64,000 nt of DNA from the NCBI RefSeq assembly GCF_000966195.1, contig NZ_LAHL01000034.1, forward strand, positions 1-64,000, given 5' to 3'. This DNA comes from Domibacillus robiginosus (GTDB taxonomy: Bacteria; Bacillota; Bacilli; Bacillales; Domibacillaceae). The translations under genes were made by a program, and so were the position numbers. Below the pieces are notes generated by a model. The model saw only the letters and a program-made list of their open reading frames with translations. It was not told the origin of the DNA and ran no database searches. Below are positions 8,489 to 17,749 of this stretch, piece by piece; within the stretch, counting starts at the first letter, position 1; the number at the start of each line of letters is the position of its first letter.

Positions 8489-10066
8489 TTAATAGCCGGA
8501 ATCTTCTGAGGCAAGATTGTCCAGCATGCGATGATCGTCTCGCTGTAATGGTTTTTCAGCTGGACCTTCAATTACTTTTCCTGTATATGAAAACCTGGAG
8601 CCGTGACATGGGCAATCCCAGGTACGGTCACCGTTGTTCCATTCGACTTCACATCCTACATGGGTACAGGTGGTATCTACAATATATAGTTTTCCTTCCT
8701 CGTCTTTATAAGCGCCTTTTCTGTGTCCTTTGACAGTAATTACGGCACCTTCACCGTTAGATAAGTCTTCAGCACTCTTAGCAGGCAAATCAAGTTTTCC
8801 GTTGATTAAATGAGTGGCAACACCAGCGTTCTCTACCAAGAAATTTTTGAGACTTGGATGTGCATGGAATCGCGAGGGTGTATATAAATCTTGATAAACA
8901 TTCTTTTTGTCCAAAATCATATCGCGAAACAGCAGAGCTGCAGCAGTGCCATTGGACATCCCCCAGTTTCTATAACCGGTGGCGATTAAGATATTTGGCT
9001 GGCCGAGGGTGATTTGTCCGATATAAGGAATGTTATCTAGTGTGATCAAATCCTGTGCTGACCAGCGGTATATCATTTTATCAAGTCCGAAAACCTGCTG
9101 ACCGAAAATCTCTAAAGCTTTATAATGTTCCAGCGTATTCCTTCCCTGGCCAGCCTTATGACTCTGACCACCAATAAGCACGATTTCCTCTCCGTTAATG
9201 GTTGCAGAACAGAGTGAACGTGTAGGCTGGTCGGCACTGATATACATTCCGCCAGGATATTCTTTCTTTGTCTTAATGGCAAGAACGTAGGAGCGAACGG
9301 CATGCATTCTTGCAGAATAAAATCCCAGGCCTTCGTAAAATGGAAAATGCGAGGAGACAAGAACGTGGCTGCCTGTGGCACGCAATCCCTCACGAGTAAG
9401 AACGGCTGGCTGCTGCCCGGTTTTAATATTAACTGCCGTTGTGTTTTCAAAGAGAAGCCCACCTTTTTCCATGATAATTCGGATAAGATGGGCCAGGTAT
9501 TTAATCGGATGAAATTGAGCCTGGTTTTTCATAACCAGCCCATTTTGTATGTCTATTCCGAAAGGAACCTTGTTAATCAGTGAACCGTCTATACCGATAT
9601 TTTTATAAGCTTCTGCTTCTTTTTCAATCCTGCGGGCGTATTGATCCGTAGCAGCATATATACAAGCATCCTGAAGGCTGAAATCACAAGGGATTTGATG
9701 TTGTTCTACAATTTTTTTTATGAAATGAAGGGCTTCTATATTGGCTTCATAATATAACCTCGCCTTACTCCTTCCGAAATGGCGAATGAGTTCATCGTAT
9801 ATGAGCTCATGCTGGGCAGTAATTTTAGCCGTAATGGTTCCCCTTGGGCCGTTCAGCAGTTTCCCCGCCTCTAAAACGGCAACCTTCAGGCCTTCGTTTG
9901 CTAAAAGGTAAGCGGATGTGATTCCAGTAATACCGCCTCCTACAATAATCACATCTACATGAATATCTTTTTCTAAAGAAGGGAAATCCGGCAAATCAAT
10001 AAAACCTCTCCAATCTGGCTCAGGAACCTGCGGTAGTTTTCCGCTCTCCTGATCGTTGTCAGTCAT
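8489..10066 (-). CDS. yhfW: FAD-dependent oxidoreductase with C-terminal Rieske [2Fe-2S] domain (YhfW-like)
   Basis: A 525-residue two-domain redox protein. Residues about 38-420 form a DAO-type FAD domain (VIIVGGGITGITSAYLLA, then TGYRNWGMSNGTAAALL near the C-end of the domain). Residues about 440-515 form a Rieske domain with CTHVGC and CPCHGS, the four cluster ligands being the Cys and His of each box. The same fusion is seen in B. subtilis YhfW. It probably passes electrons from an amine or amino-acid substrate through FAD to the iron-sulfur centre, but the substrate and acceptor are unknown. The ATG at 10066 follows an AGGATTTTTTCT site. Divergent from the sigma-54 activator. Confidence 0.88.
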   Translation of the reverse strand: MTDNDQESGKLPQVPEPDWRGFIDLPDFPSLEKDIHVDVIIVGGGITGITSAYLLANEGLKVAVLEAGKLLNGPRGTITAKITAQHELIYDELIRHFGRSKARLYYEANIEALHFIKKIVEQHQIPCDFSLQDACIYAATDQYARRIEKEAEAYKNIGIDGSLINKVPFGIDIQNGLVMKNQAQFHPIKYLAHLIRIIMEKGGLLFENTTAVNIKTGQQPAVLTREGLRATGSHVLVSSHFPFYEGLGFYSARMHAVRSYVLAIKTKKEYPGGMYISADQPTRSLCSATINGEEIVLIGGQSHKAGQGRNTLEHYKALEIFGQQVFGLDKMIYRWSAQDLITLDNIPYIGQITLGQPNILIATGYRNWGMSNGTAAALLFRDMILDKKNVYQDLYTPSRFHAHPSLKNFLVENAGVATHLINGKLDLPAKSAEDLSNGEGAVITVKGHRKGAYKDEEGKLYIVDTTCTHVGCEVEWNNGDRTWDCPCHGSRFSYTGKVIEGPAEKPLQRDDHRMLDNLASEDSGY

Positions 10067-10222
10067 AGAAAAAATCCTCCATACGGTATTTCGATTATAG
10101 TAGGATTTCCTTGGATGAGAGAAGTATACATGGGCTATAATCAGCGAAATGCAGCTATGATCAGGTCAATGAGATAAGCACGATTTTTGTGATAAGATGG
10201 ATTGAACAAGGTGGTGTATGGA

Positions 10223-11812
10223 TTGTTAACGCTGGAGGACACTATTCAAGAAGCGCTGAATAAGTTAACGGAAAAAAAGTTGGAATCGATTGAAATTGTC
10301 GATGAGAATCAAACGGTCATTGGCATGATTACAATAGAAGAAATACGAGTAGCGATTCGGAATGGGCATGTACTGATGAAATTGAGAGAATTTTTTAAGC
10401 AGCCTTTTTTACATCAATTTCTCCGGGAACAGGAGCCGGGCGGGTTTCATGAACTGCTGATGGGCAAAATGTTTTCGGACATGATCAACTCGTTGTATGA
10501 CGGTGTATACATAACAGATGGGAATGGCTTTACAGTAAAAGTAAATACGGCGTACGAGCGTATTACAGGGATTTCGTCAGAGAAAGTAATAGGTTTTCAT
10601 ATGAAGGATGTAGAAAAGGCCGGCTATATATCAAAATCGGTTTCTATTCAGGTTATTCAAGAGAAAAAAACGCTGACGCAAATGCAAGAGCTGGCGAACG
10701 GGCGCAAAGTGATTGTCTCGGCAAGTCCTGTATTCGGTCAAGATCAAACCATTTTATATGTGGTTAGCAGTGTACGCGATATTACTGAACTGATCCGGTT
10801 GAAAAATGAAGTGGACGAATTAAAAGATAATCGATTGGAAACGGTGGACGTAGAAACGGATCATATTCCATTTTTGGCCGAAGAAGCGGAAACGTTTTTC
10901 ACACTCGCACGCAAAGTAGCCCGCAAAAATGTAACGGTCTGTTTGACAGGTGAAAGCGGCGTAGGGAAAACAATGACGGCTTCCTACATTCATTATCATT
11001 CTGCTCGGAAAAATCAGCCGTTTATTGAAGTGAATTGCGGCGCACTGCCGGCCAATTTAATTGAAGCAGAATTATTCGGCTATGTAGGCGGTGCTTTTAC
11101 AGGGGCACTTTCCAAAGGCAAAAAAGGGCTTGTAGAAATGGCTCATCGCGGAACACTATTTTTAGATGAAATCGGAGATATGCCCCTTGAGCTGCAGGTG
11201 AAGCTATTAAAAGTGCTTGATGACTTCACATTTACACCGGTTGGGGCAACGGAGGCCAAACAAGTAGATATTCGGGTAATCGCAGCAACCAATCAAAAAT
11301 TAGAGGAACTCGTGAAAAAGGGACTGTTTCGGGAGGACTTGTTTTACCGGCTGACAGTAGTGCCAATGCACATTCCGCCGCTTCGTGAGCGTACAAAAGA
11401 AATCCCCAAATTAATTACACATTACTTGGATCAATTTAATACAGCACATGAAACAGCTGTAGAGTTTTCAGATGAAGCTCTCCGCTGCCTGAGTTCATAT
11501 GAATGGCCGGGTAATATTCGTGAGCTTAAAAACGTGATTGAATACATAGTCGTCACGTCATCTTCTTCTAGCATAGAAGTGGAACAGCTGCCGGTTAAAA
11601 TTCGCCGCGCTCCATCGTTTGTAAGTTCGTTTGGAGAAGATGAAATTATTCCATTGAAGGAAGCAACCGATATAATAGAGAAACAATTGATCAAAAGAGC
11701 CATGCAGCTTCATAAAACAACTCGAAAAGCAGCGAAGGCACTTGGCGTAAGTCAATCTACGATTGTAGCAAAAATGAAAAACTGGTCTGATTATAATTCT
11801 GATCAACATTGA
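10223..11812 (+). CDS. sigma-54-dependent transcriptional activator (CBS-like, PAS, AAA+, Fis HTH)
   Basis: Enhancer-binding protein of about 529 residues that opens sigma-54 promoters with ATP. Order: a CBS-like segment (residues 1-52), a PAS sensor (about 75-190), an AAA+ domain with Walker A GESGVGKT, the sigma-54 contact loop GAFTGA, Walker B LFLDEIGD and arginine finger region REDLFYRL, then a Fis-type HTH (TTRKAAKALGVSQSTIVAK). The frame is open back to a TTG at 10202, but AAGGTGGTG at 10208-10216 lies 6 bases before the TTG at 10223, so that start is chosen. Directly downstream is a consensus -24/-12 promoter and a three-gene operon, its clear target. The PAS ligand is unknown. Confidence 0.92.
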   Translation: MLTLEDTIQEALNKLTEKKLESIEIVDENQTVIGMITIEEIRVAIRNGHVLMKLREFFKQPFLHQFLREQEPGGFHELLMGKMFSDMINSLYDGVYITDGNGFTVKVNTAYERITGISSEKVIGFHMKDVEKAGYISKSVSIQVIQEKKTLTQMQELANGRKVIVSASPVFGQDQTILYVVSSVRDITELIRLKNEVDELKDNRLETVDVETDHIPFLAEEAETFFTLARKVARKNVTVCLTGESGVGKTMTASYIHYHSARKNQPFIEVNCGALPANLIEAELFGYVGGAFTGALSKGKKGLVEMAHRGTLFLDEIGDMPLELQVKLLKVLDDFTFTPVGATEAKQVDIRVIAATNQKLEELVKKGLFREDLFYRLTVVPMHIPPLRERTKEIPKLITHYLDQFNTAHETAVEFSDEALRCLSSYEWPGNIRELKNVIEYIVVTSSSSSIEVEQLPVKIRRAPSFVSSFGEDEIIPLKEATDIIEKQLIKRAMQLHKTTRKAAKALGVSQSTIVAKMKNWSDYNSDQH

Positions 11813-11865
11813 GTAATTTATCGATCAATAGAGCATTCAACGCCTTCTTTTTCGGCTTTTTCTTA

Positions 11866-11882
11866 TTGGCACGGTTCTTGCA
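11866..11882 (+). promoter_or_regulatory. sigma-54 (-24/-12) promoter of the alcohol dehydrogenase operon
   Basis: TTGGCACGGTTCTTGCA matches the sigma-54 consensus TGGCACG-N4-TTGCA exactly, with GG at 11868-11869 and GC at 11880-11881. It lies 35 bases before the first gene, which has its own AAGGAGG site. A possible activator site is the inverted repeat ATTGA...TCAAT around 11807-11830. Confidence 0.92.
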
Positions 11883-11916
11883 ATAAGAAAAGAGAAAAGA
11901 AAAAGGAGGATTTTTT

Positions 11917-13095
11917 ATGACAATTTCAACATTTAAGATTGCCAATAAATTAATTACTGGTGACGGGGCGACGAGTGAGCTGCGAACTGAAGCGGCCCGG
12001 TTAGGAATAACGAAACCACTTATCGTGACGGACCATATCATTCAGCAAACCGGAATGCTTGATCAAATCCAGGAAAAATTGGAAGGGCTTACAGTTGGTG
12101 TGTTTTTAGGTGTAAGGCCGGAGCCGGAATTTTATGTGGTGGAAGAATGCCGGCAAATGTTTTGTGATGGGGGCTATAACGGACTGATTGCCATCGGGGG
12201 CGGCAGTGCGATTGATACAGCGAAAGCGGTATCTGCTTATGCCAAGTATGAAGGTGCGCTTACCGATTTAGTAGGCACGGATCGAGTGGAAGAAAAAGGA
12301 TACCCGCTCATTGCCATCCCAACCACTGCCGGTACAGGATCGGAAGTCACTAATATTTCTATTTTATCGGACAAAAAAGAGCAAGTGAAAAAAGGGGTTG
12401 TAAGTGACTACCTGCTGCCGGATGTTGCGATTGTTTCTCCAGAAATGACGTTAACGATGCCAGCCGGTGTTACGGCAGCAAGCGGAATTGATGCGCTCGT
12501 TCATGCAATTGAAGCGTATATTTCTGTTCATGCGTCTCCCATTACCGACGCTTTAGCAATAGGTGCAATGAAAATGATTGCAGTGAATTTGCCCAAAGCA
12601 TATGCAAATCCAAGTAACGTAGAAGCACGCGAGCAAATGGCTACAGCCAGTTTAATGGCAGGCATGGCCTTCGGAAACGCCGGGGTCGGAGCGGTCCATG
12701 CGCTGGCGTATCCGCTCGGAGGCCGTTTTAATATTCCGCATGGTGTGAGCAATGCTCTTCTCCTGCCATATGTCATGGAGTGGAATAAAATCGCATGCCT
12801 TGAGCGTTTCAGAGATATAGCGGAGGCGCTGGGAGAAAAGGTCGATGGTGCAACAGACAATGAAGCAGCTGAAAAAGCGATTCAGGCAATGAGCCGGCTT
12901 TGTAAAGCGGTTCGGATTCCAGATAGTTTAAAAGAGCTGGATATTGAAGAAAATGATTTAAACCGGATGGCAGAGGATGCAAGTAAAATTGACCGTCTGC
13001 TGAAAAACAATCCGCGGCTTTTACATAAAGCCGATATTTTAAAGATTTATCAAGCTGCTTATAAAGGAGGAGAGAGCGATGCCGTGGAAAAATAG
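11917..13095 (+). CDS. iron-containing (type III) alcohol dehydrogenase, candidate 4-hydroxybutyrate dehydrogenase
   Basis: A 392-residue NAD(P)-dependent enzyme that oxidises an alcohol to an aldehyde in the cytosol. Group III marks: GGGSAIDTAKAV near residue 90 (nucleotide site), PTTAGTGSEVT near residue 135, and metal ligands in ASGIDALVHAIEAY (Asp and His near 190), HALAYPLGG and FNIPHGVSNALLLP (His residues near 255-270). The ATG follows AAGGAGG with 8 bases spacing. It is the first gene of the sigma-54 operon; the NCS2-like carrier starts 17 bases before its stop. Together with the semialdehyde dehydrogenase two genes on, a 4-hydroxybutyrate to succinate semialdehyde step is plausible, but the substrate is inferred from context. 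Confidence 0.88.
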   Translation: MTISTFKIANKLITGDGATSELRTEAARLGITKPLIVTDHIIQQTGMLDQIQEKLEGLTVGVFLGVRPEPEFYVVEECRQMFCDGGYNGLIAIGGGSAIDTAKAVSAYAKYEGALTDLVGTDRVEEKGYPLIAIPTTAGTGSEVTNISILSDKKEQVKKGVVSDYLLPDVAIVSPEMTLTMPAGVTAASGIDALVHAIEAYISVHASPITDALAIGAMKMIAVNLPKAYANPSNVEAREQMATASLMAGMAFGNAGVGAVHALAYPLGGRFNIPHGVSNALLLPYVMEWNKIACLERFRDIAEALGEKVDGATDNEAAEKAIQAMSRLCKAVRIPDSLKELDIEENDLNRMAEDASKIDRLLKNNPRLLHKADILKIYQAAYKGGESDAVEK

Positions 13096-14458
13096 AGCAC
13101 ATGGCGAGGAATCGCCATATCTGCCCTTGGGGCCATTTAAACTGCGGCTTCCTTTTATTCATTATCGTTTTGAATGGCCGGATTATGTGCAGGGCCTGTT
13201 AATGTGTGCAGTTGACCTGGCAGCGATTCCATTATTGATAGAGCTGCTTGGCATGCCGTTTGAAGCGGCACTGGCTGTTGTTATGTTAAACGGCCTTTTG
13301 TATTTGACCCATCACCTGCTGGGAGACCCGGTCGTTCCTGGGTGGATCACACCGGCGATCCCGCTTATTATGGCATATGTGCAGCAATTTCCAGAAGGGG
13401 AACAGCGGGTATATGCCCTGATCGCTTTTCAGTTAACACTTGGGATCTTTTCAATTTTTCTCGGTGTTACAGGACTTGCCGGAAAAGTAGTCAGCCTTGT
13501 ACCCAGTGCAATTAAATCAGGAATTATTATCGGGGCCGGAATTGCGGCTGTTACTTCGATCTTTGCAGTCGGAGGCCGATTTGAATCGTTTCCTTGGACA
13601 ATTTCGATTGCAGTCGGGATTGCGTTTTATTTAATCTTTTCAAAACACTTCCAGGTGATAAAACAGCGAAATGCATTTTGGGCGTTCCTTTCAAAATTAG
13701 GCATATTCCCGATTATTATTTTAGCCGTTGTGATTGCGCCTTTGTTTGGGGAAGCGCCATGGCCGAAAATCGAGTGGGGCTTTACGAATCCGGATTTCGC
13801 TACTTTATGGAATGAATACACCGTATTTGGCCTTGGCATGCCGCCGCTTGCTTTATTCATCAGTGGACTGCCTACTGTTCTCGCAACTTATATTGTATTA
13901 TTTGGCGATATTTTGCAAAGCAAGGCGATTATTGATGAAGCAGATGATATTCGCCAGGACGAGAAAATTGACTATAATCCGAACCGTGCACATTTAATTT
14001 TTGGTGCAAGAAACTCGGTCATGAGCATTCTTGGTCCGGATGTAACCATGTGTGGCCCGATGTGGGCAGCGATGCAGGTAGTTATAGTAGAGCGTTACAA
14101 AGAAGGCAAAAAAATAATGAACTCGATCTTTGGCGGGTCCGGGTCATTCCGCTGGGGAACAAATACAGGTTTGCTTTTAATGCCCATTGTGAGTTTGGTT
14201 GAACCGATTCTAGGCATTGCGCTTGCTCTGACTCTTTTAATTCAAGGGTATGTCAGTGTTCGCGTGGGGATTTTAGAAGCAAAAAGTCAGCGCGATTTAG
14301 GCATTGCTGGTATTATAGCAGCAGTACTGGCCATTAAAGGAGCCGCCTGGGCGTTTGCGGTTGGGATTATTTTATGCTTCCTGATCTACGGCAAAAATTT
14401 CTTTGTTGGTGAAAATGACGGAACATTTACAAAAGATGTGGAGGAGAAAATCGGATGA
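13079..14458 (+). CDS. NCS2-like (xanthine/uracil permease superfamily) membrane carrier
   Basis: A 459-residue polytopic protein with about 12-14 hydrophobic segments, placed in the NCS2/SLC23-like superfamily from its length, the PSAIKSGIIIGAGIAAV segment near residue 140 and a late helix-breaking region GPDVTMCGPMW. The usual nucleobase signature is not clear, so a nucleobase substrate is not supported. Its place between two dehydrogenase genes under a sigma-54 promoter suggests import of their substrate, perhaps a small carboxylate such as 4-hydroxybutyrate. The start overlaps the previous gene by 17 bases, with AGGAGGAGAG before the ATG. The end overlaps the next start (ATGA). Assignment to the superfamily is moderate. 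Confidence 0.72.
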   Translation: MPWKNRAHGEESPYLPLGPFKLRLPFIHYRFEWPDYVQGLLMCAVDLAAIPLLIELLGMPFEAALAVVMLNGLLYLTHHLLGDPVVPGWITPAIPLIMAYVQQFPEGEQRVYALIAFQLTLGIFSIFLGVTGLAGKVVSLVPSAIKSGIIIGAGIAAVTSIFAVGGRFESFPWTISIAVGIAFYLIFSKHFQVIKQRNAFWAFLSKLGIFPIIILAVVIAPLFGEAPWPKIEWGFTNPDFATLWNEYTVFGLGMPPLALFISGLPTVLATYIVLFGDILQSKAIIDEADDIRQDEKIDYNPNRAHLIFGARNSVMSILGPDVTMCGPMWAAMQVVIVERYKEGKKIMNSIFGGSGSFRWGTNTGLLLMPIVSLVEPILGIALALTLLIQGYVSVRVGILEAKSQRDLGIAGIIAAVLAIKGAAWAFAVGIILCFLIYGKNFFVGENDGTFTKDVEEKIG

Positions 14459-15879
14459 AGAATTGGCGTATGTATATAAATGGAGAGTGGCTCGATACAG
14501 AGGAGAAAATTGAGGTTATAAACCCGGCAACGCTTGAAGTCATTGCCACTGTTCCGAAGGCGGGGGCCAGGGAAGCGAAAGCAGCGGTTGATGCAGCGAG
14601 TGAGGCCCTTCCGGCATGGAAATCAAAAACAGCAGCAGAGCGCGGTGCCCTGTTGATGAACTGGTTTCGCTTAATTGATGAACAAAAAGAAGAAATTGGC
14701 CGGATTATGACAACAGAACAGGGAAAGCCGCTGGCGGAAGCCATTGGAGAAGTCGGGTATGCAAACAGTTTTATTTCCTGGTACGCAGAAGAAGGAAAAC
14801 GGATTTACGGTGAAACCATTCCCGCTTCTGCACCGAACAAGCGGCTTTTCGTATCAAAACAGCCGGTAGGCGTCGTAGCAGCCATTACACCATGGAATTT
14901 TCCAGCGGCAATGATGACGCGTAAAGCGGCACCTGCTCTGGCAGCGGGGTGCACAATTGTGGTGAAACCAGCCGAACTTACACCGCTCACCGCATATAAA
15001 CTGATAGAATTGGCAGAGGAAGCTGGTATTCCAAAAGGTGTTATTAACGTGATTACCGGTGACGCGGCAGCGATTGGAGAGGTGTGGATGGCCGACGGTC
15101 GCGTCCGTAAAATTTCCTTCACCGGCTCTACAAAGGTAGGAAAGCTGTTAATGAAACAAGCGGCGGATACAATGAAAAAAGTATCTCTGGAGCTTGGCGG
15201 GCATGCACCGTTTATTGTAACGGAAAATGCCGATCTCGATAAAGCTGTTGCAGGCATGATGGCTTCAAAATACCGCAATGCAGGACAAACATGTGTCTGT
15301 GCCAATCGTGTATTTGTTCATGAATCGGTTGAAGAGGAATTTGTAGGGCGTTTGAAAAAAGCGGTCGGTGAGTTAAAAGTAGGCAATGGTCTGAGTGATG
15401 GTGTCCAAGTTGGGCCGCTGATCAATCAAGCCGCTGTTGATAAAGTGAGAAGCCAGCTGGATGAAGCGATTGAAAAAGGAGCACGACTTGAACTGGGCGG
15501 TGAAGGGTTTCCGAGTGAAAAAGGATACTTTATTACACCGGCGGTTTTAAGCAATGTATCGGATGATATGGTGTGCATGAATGAAGAAACATTTGGGCCG
15601 CTTGCACCGGTGTCAACATTTAAAACCATTGAAGAAGTAATCGAGCGGGCAAACAACTCGCCATATGGACTTGCTGCATACGTTTTTTCAGAAAATATCT
15701 CCGAGGCCATCACGATTTCGGAAGGTCTTGAATACGGCATCGTCGGATTAAACGATGGACTTCCTTCTGTTGCCCAGGCTCCTTTTGGTGGAATGAAAGA
15801 AAGCGGCCTTGGCCGTGAAGGCGGACATTTTGGAATGGAAGAATTTTTAGAGATAAAATATATTTCATTGGGTATGTGA
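14455..15879 (+). CDS. gabD: NAD(P)-dependent succinate-semialdehyde dehydrogenase (GabD-like)
   Basis: A 474-residue aldehyde dehydrogenase that would oxidise succinate semialdehyde, or a similar omega-oxo acid, to the diacid. Signatures: ITPWNFPAAMMTRK near residue 142, the cofactor motif FTGSTKVGK near residue 222, general base Glu in LELGGHAP near residue 245 and nucleophile Cys in NAGQTCVCANR near residue 278. The C-terminal APFGGMKESGLGREGG box is typical of GabD. The start overlaps the carrier stop, with GAGGAG before it, so the three genes are translationally coupled. With the iron alcohol dehydrogenase it forms a two-step alcohol-to-acid route ending in succinate. Other short oxo acids are possible. 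Confidence 0.88.
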   Translation: MKNWRMYINGEWLDTEEKIEVINPATLEVIATVPKAGAREAKAAVDAASEALPAWKSKTAAERGALLMNWFRLIDEQKEEIGRIMTTEQGKPLAEAIGEVGYANSFISWYAEEGKRIYGETIPASAPNKRLFVSKQPVGVVAAITPWNFPAAMMTRKAAPALAAGCTIVVKPAELTPLTAYKLIELAEEAGIPKGVINVITGDAAAIGEVWMADGRVRKISFTGSTKVGKLLMKQAADTMKKVSLELGGHAPFIVTENADLDKAVAGMMASKYRNAGQTCVCANRVFVHESVEEEFVGRLKKAVGELKVGNGLSDGVQVGPLINQAAVDKVRSQLDEAIEKGARLELGGEGFPSEKGYFITPAVLSNVSDDMVCMNEETFGPLAPVSTFKTIEEVIERANNSPYGLAAYVFSENISEAITISEGLEYGIVGLNDGLPSVAQAPFGGMKESGLGREGGHFGMEEFLEIKYISLGM

Positions 15880-15883
15880 TAAG

Positions 15884-15916
15884 AAGCTGTCCCGGCGGAT
15901 GCCGGGGCGGCTTTTT
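15884..15916 (+). terminator. terminator of the sigma-54 operon
   Basis: AAGCTGTCCCGGC pairs with GCCGGGGCGGCTT around a GGAT loop, with one internal G-U and one U-G pair, and is followed by TTTTT. Confidence 0.9.
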
Positions 15917-16168
15917 CGCTTTATACAGTTTGCCTGCAACAGCGAAAAGGCTATGCTGTCTCATTTTATCAGTATCCTTTCCATTTAGCAGTGGGAGTGT
16001 CGGGAAACATTTAAAATATGATTGTGACAGGCTTTTTTTGATCCTGCGTTTTGACAAGGTGAAAATTCGGGTATGCGGAAAAGAATAGAAATGGAAATCA
16101 GGGATAGCATGTGCTTTTTTCTGTTATCATCTGTTTCTTATTTTTTGTGTCAGGAGGGAAATCCGCTT

Positions 16169-16984
16169 ATGCCATATGCTCCTATCCGTGAAGGTCTTTC
16201 ACTGTACTATCATATAAAAGGGGAAGGACTCCCAATTGTCTTTATTCATCCATTTGTGATGGGCCACAATGTGTTTAAACATCAGGAACTCCTCGCTGAC
16301 AGATATAAAACCATCTTTTATGACCTCGCAGGTCATGGCCAGAGCTCGAAAGGTACAAGTCCTTTATCCATCGAGCTTCTTGCGGAGGACTTGAAGAAAC
16401 TGCTCGATCAAATCGGTATTGAAAGGGCGGTGGTCTGTGGATATTCACAAGGCGGCCTGGTTGCCCAGGAGTTTGCTTTAACATATCCCGAACGGACACT
16501 GGCAATAATCTTGTCCGGCGGTTTTTCTGAAATAAATAGCCTCACGCCGAAAATTTTTATTAAATCGGTGATGGCTCTGGCGAAAATCCGGCAAATCGGC
16601 CTTGCTGCAAAACTCCAGGCAAAACTAAATAAATGCTTTCCGGAAGATGAGAAAGAGATTTATGAGCACGCCCGGAAATCAGATGCTGCGCGTTCATATG
16701 AATTTTGTAAAGCAGGGCTGCATTACAAATCAACAAACGCCCTTCATCGATTAAACATGCCGATCCTGCTCGTCTACGGATCTCTGGAAAAGCCGATGCA
16801 TCATTACCGGATTCCTTTTCAGCAGGCGGTGCCTCAAACTGAAGTGGTATACATACAAAACGGAACCCATCAGATTCCGCCAAGATCTTTTTCGGAGTTT
16901 AATGCAGTCGTGGACCGCTTTTTACAGCCGATCAAAGAAAGTTACGTGGAGGAGCAGAAAAGGGAAGAAACGGAGTCCTCATAA
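16169..16984 (+). CDS. alpha/beta-fold hydrolase
   Basis: A 271-residue cytosolic hydrolase of the alpha/beta superfamily with no assigned substrate. The nucleophile elbow GYSQGG lies near residue 93, the oxyanion region FIHPFVMG near residue 25 and the catalytic His in NGTHQIPP near residue 240; the acid is probably in the VYGSLEKP region. The frame is open from 16073, but AGGAGGG at 16152-16158 precedes the ATG at 16169 and the conserved part begins there (MPYAPIREG), so the shorter form is chosen. It is a single-gene unit; the CPBP gene follows at 131 bases. Confidence 0.8.
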   Translation: MPYAPIREGLSLYYHIKGEGLPIVFIHPFVMGHNVFKHQELLADRYKTIFYDLAGHGQSSKGTSPLSIELLAEDLKKLLDQIGIERAVVCGYSQGGLVAQEFALTYPERTLAIILSGGFSEINSLTPKIFIKSVMALAKIRQIGLAAKLQAKLNKCFPEDEKEIYEHARKSDAARSYEFCKAGLHYKSTNALHRLNMPILLVYGSLEKPMHHYRIPFQQAVPQTEVVYIQNGTHQIPPRSFSEFNAVVDRFLQPIKESYVEEQKREETESS

Positions 16985-17115
16985 AAGGAAGGAAGATAAA
17001 ACAGCTCCAAAAGAATTAAAAAGGATCTGTTTTTATCCATCAGACAGCTGGCCTTTTGGTGAAATAGGAATGTCAGCAAAGCAAATACAAACCAAAAACA
17101 GCCTTGGGGGTTGCA

Positions 17116-17748
17116 ATGAAGAATTTCGTGCGCTTAATAGGACCGTCTTTAATGATTTTAATTGGACTGCAACTGCTCGAAAGTGTCGTTATTACATTTG
17201 TGCTGTTTTACAGCTGGCTGCTGGCTATGCCGCTCATTGACAAAGCTTTTCCAAGAGAAAGAGTACAGGTAACAAAACAAGCGGTTATTTTAGGGCTTGG
17301 AAGCGGGCTGCTGTTTTTCCTGTTTATTTTCGGAGGCCTAAAATGGCTGCATACCTACCTTCTCAATATTGGTGAGCTCCGTACTCTGCTTATGGAATGG
17401 GGATTTTCTGGCCCTGGAGAGATCGGACTGGTCCTGGTGCTTCTCCTTGCAAATCCAATCCTGGAAGAATTGTATTGGAGAGGGTATGTGTATGAAAAGC
17501 TGAGAGCAAACGGAAAAGCGATATACACAATTTTGATAACTGCCTCGTTCTATACGCTTTATCATCTTCTTTCAGTAATCCCGATATTTCAGGGAGGATC
17601 CAGCGTTGCAGCCATTCTACCTGTTTTGATTGCTGGACTTTTCTGGGGATATACAAGAGAAAAAACAGGCTCCATTGTCGCAGCCATGATTGGCCACATA
17701 TTGGGAGACCTCGGTATTGTCACGTCTTACTGGTTTATTATAAGGTAA
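17116..17748 (+). CDS. CPBP family intramembrane glutamic endopeptidase
   Basis: A 210-residue membrane protein of the CAAX protease/bacteriocin-processing (Abi) family, likely with six or seven membrane segments. The three active-site motifs are present: EELYWRGYVYEKL (EExxxR) near residue 123, SFYTLYHLL (FxxxH) near residue 144 and GHILGDL (HxxxD) near residue 194. Members cleave prenylated or bacteriocin-type peptides inside the membrane; the target here is unknown. A TTG at 17104 is in frame, but the ATG at 17116 follows GGGGG by 5 bases and opens with the first hydrophobic segment. After the stop, AAAGGAGG and a 26-codon frame (17763) begin a stretch without a recognisable gene. Confidence 0.82.
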   Translation: MKNFVRLIGPSLMILIGLQLLESVVITFVLFYSWLLAMPLIDKAFPRERVQVTKQAVILGLGSGLLFFLFIFGGLKWLHTYLLNIGELRTLLMEWGFSGPGEIGLVLVLLLANPILEELYWRGYVYEKLRANGKAIYTILITASFYTLYHLLSVIPIFQGGSSVAAILPVLIAGLFWGYTREKTGSIVAAMIGHILGDLGIVTSYWFIIR

Positions 17749-17749
17749 A

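Noticed and set aside
13079-14458. Nucleobase (xanthine/uracil) permease function
   Set aside because: The NCS2 nucleobase signature is not clear, and neighbouring genes have no purine or pyrimidine role.
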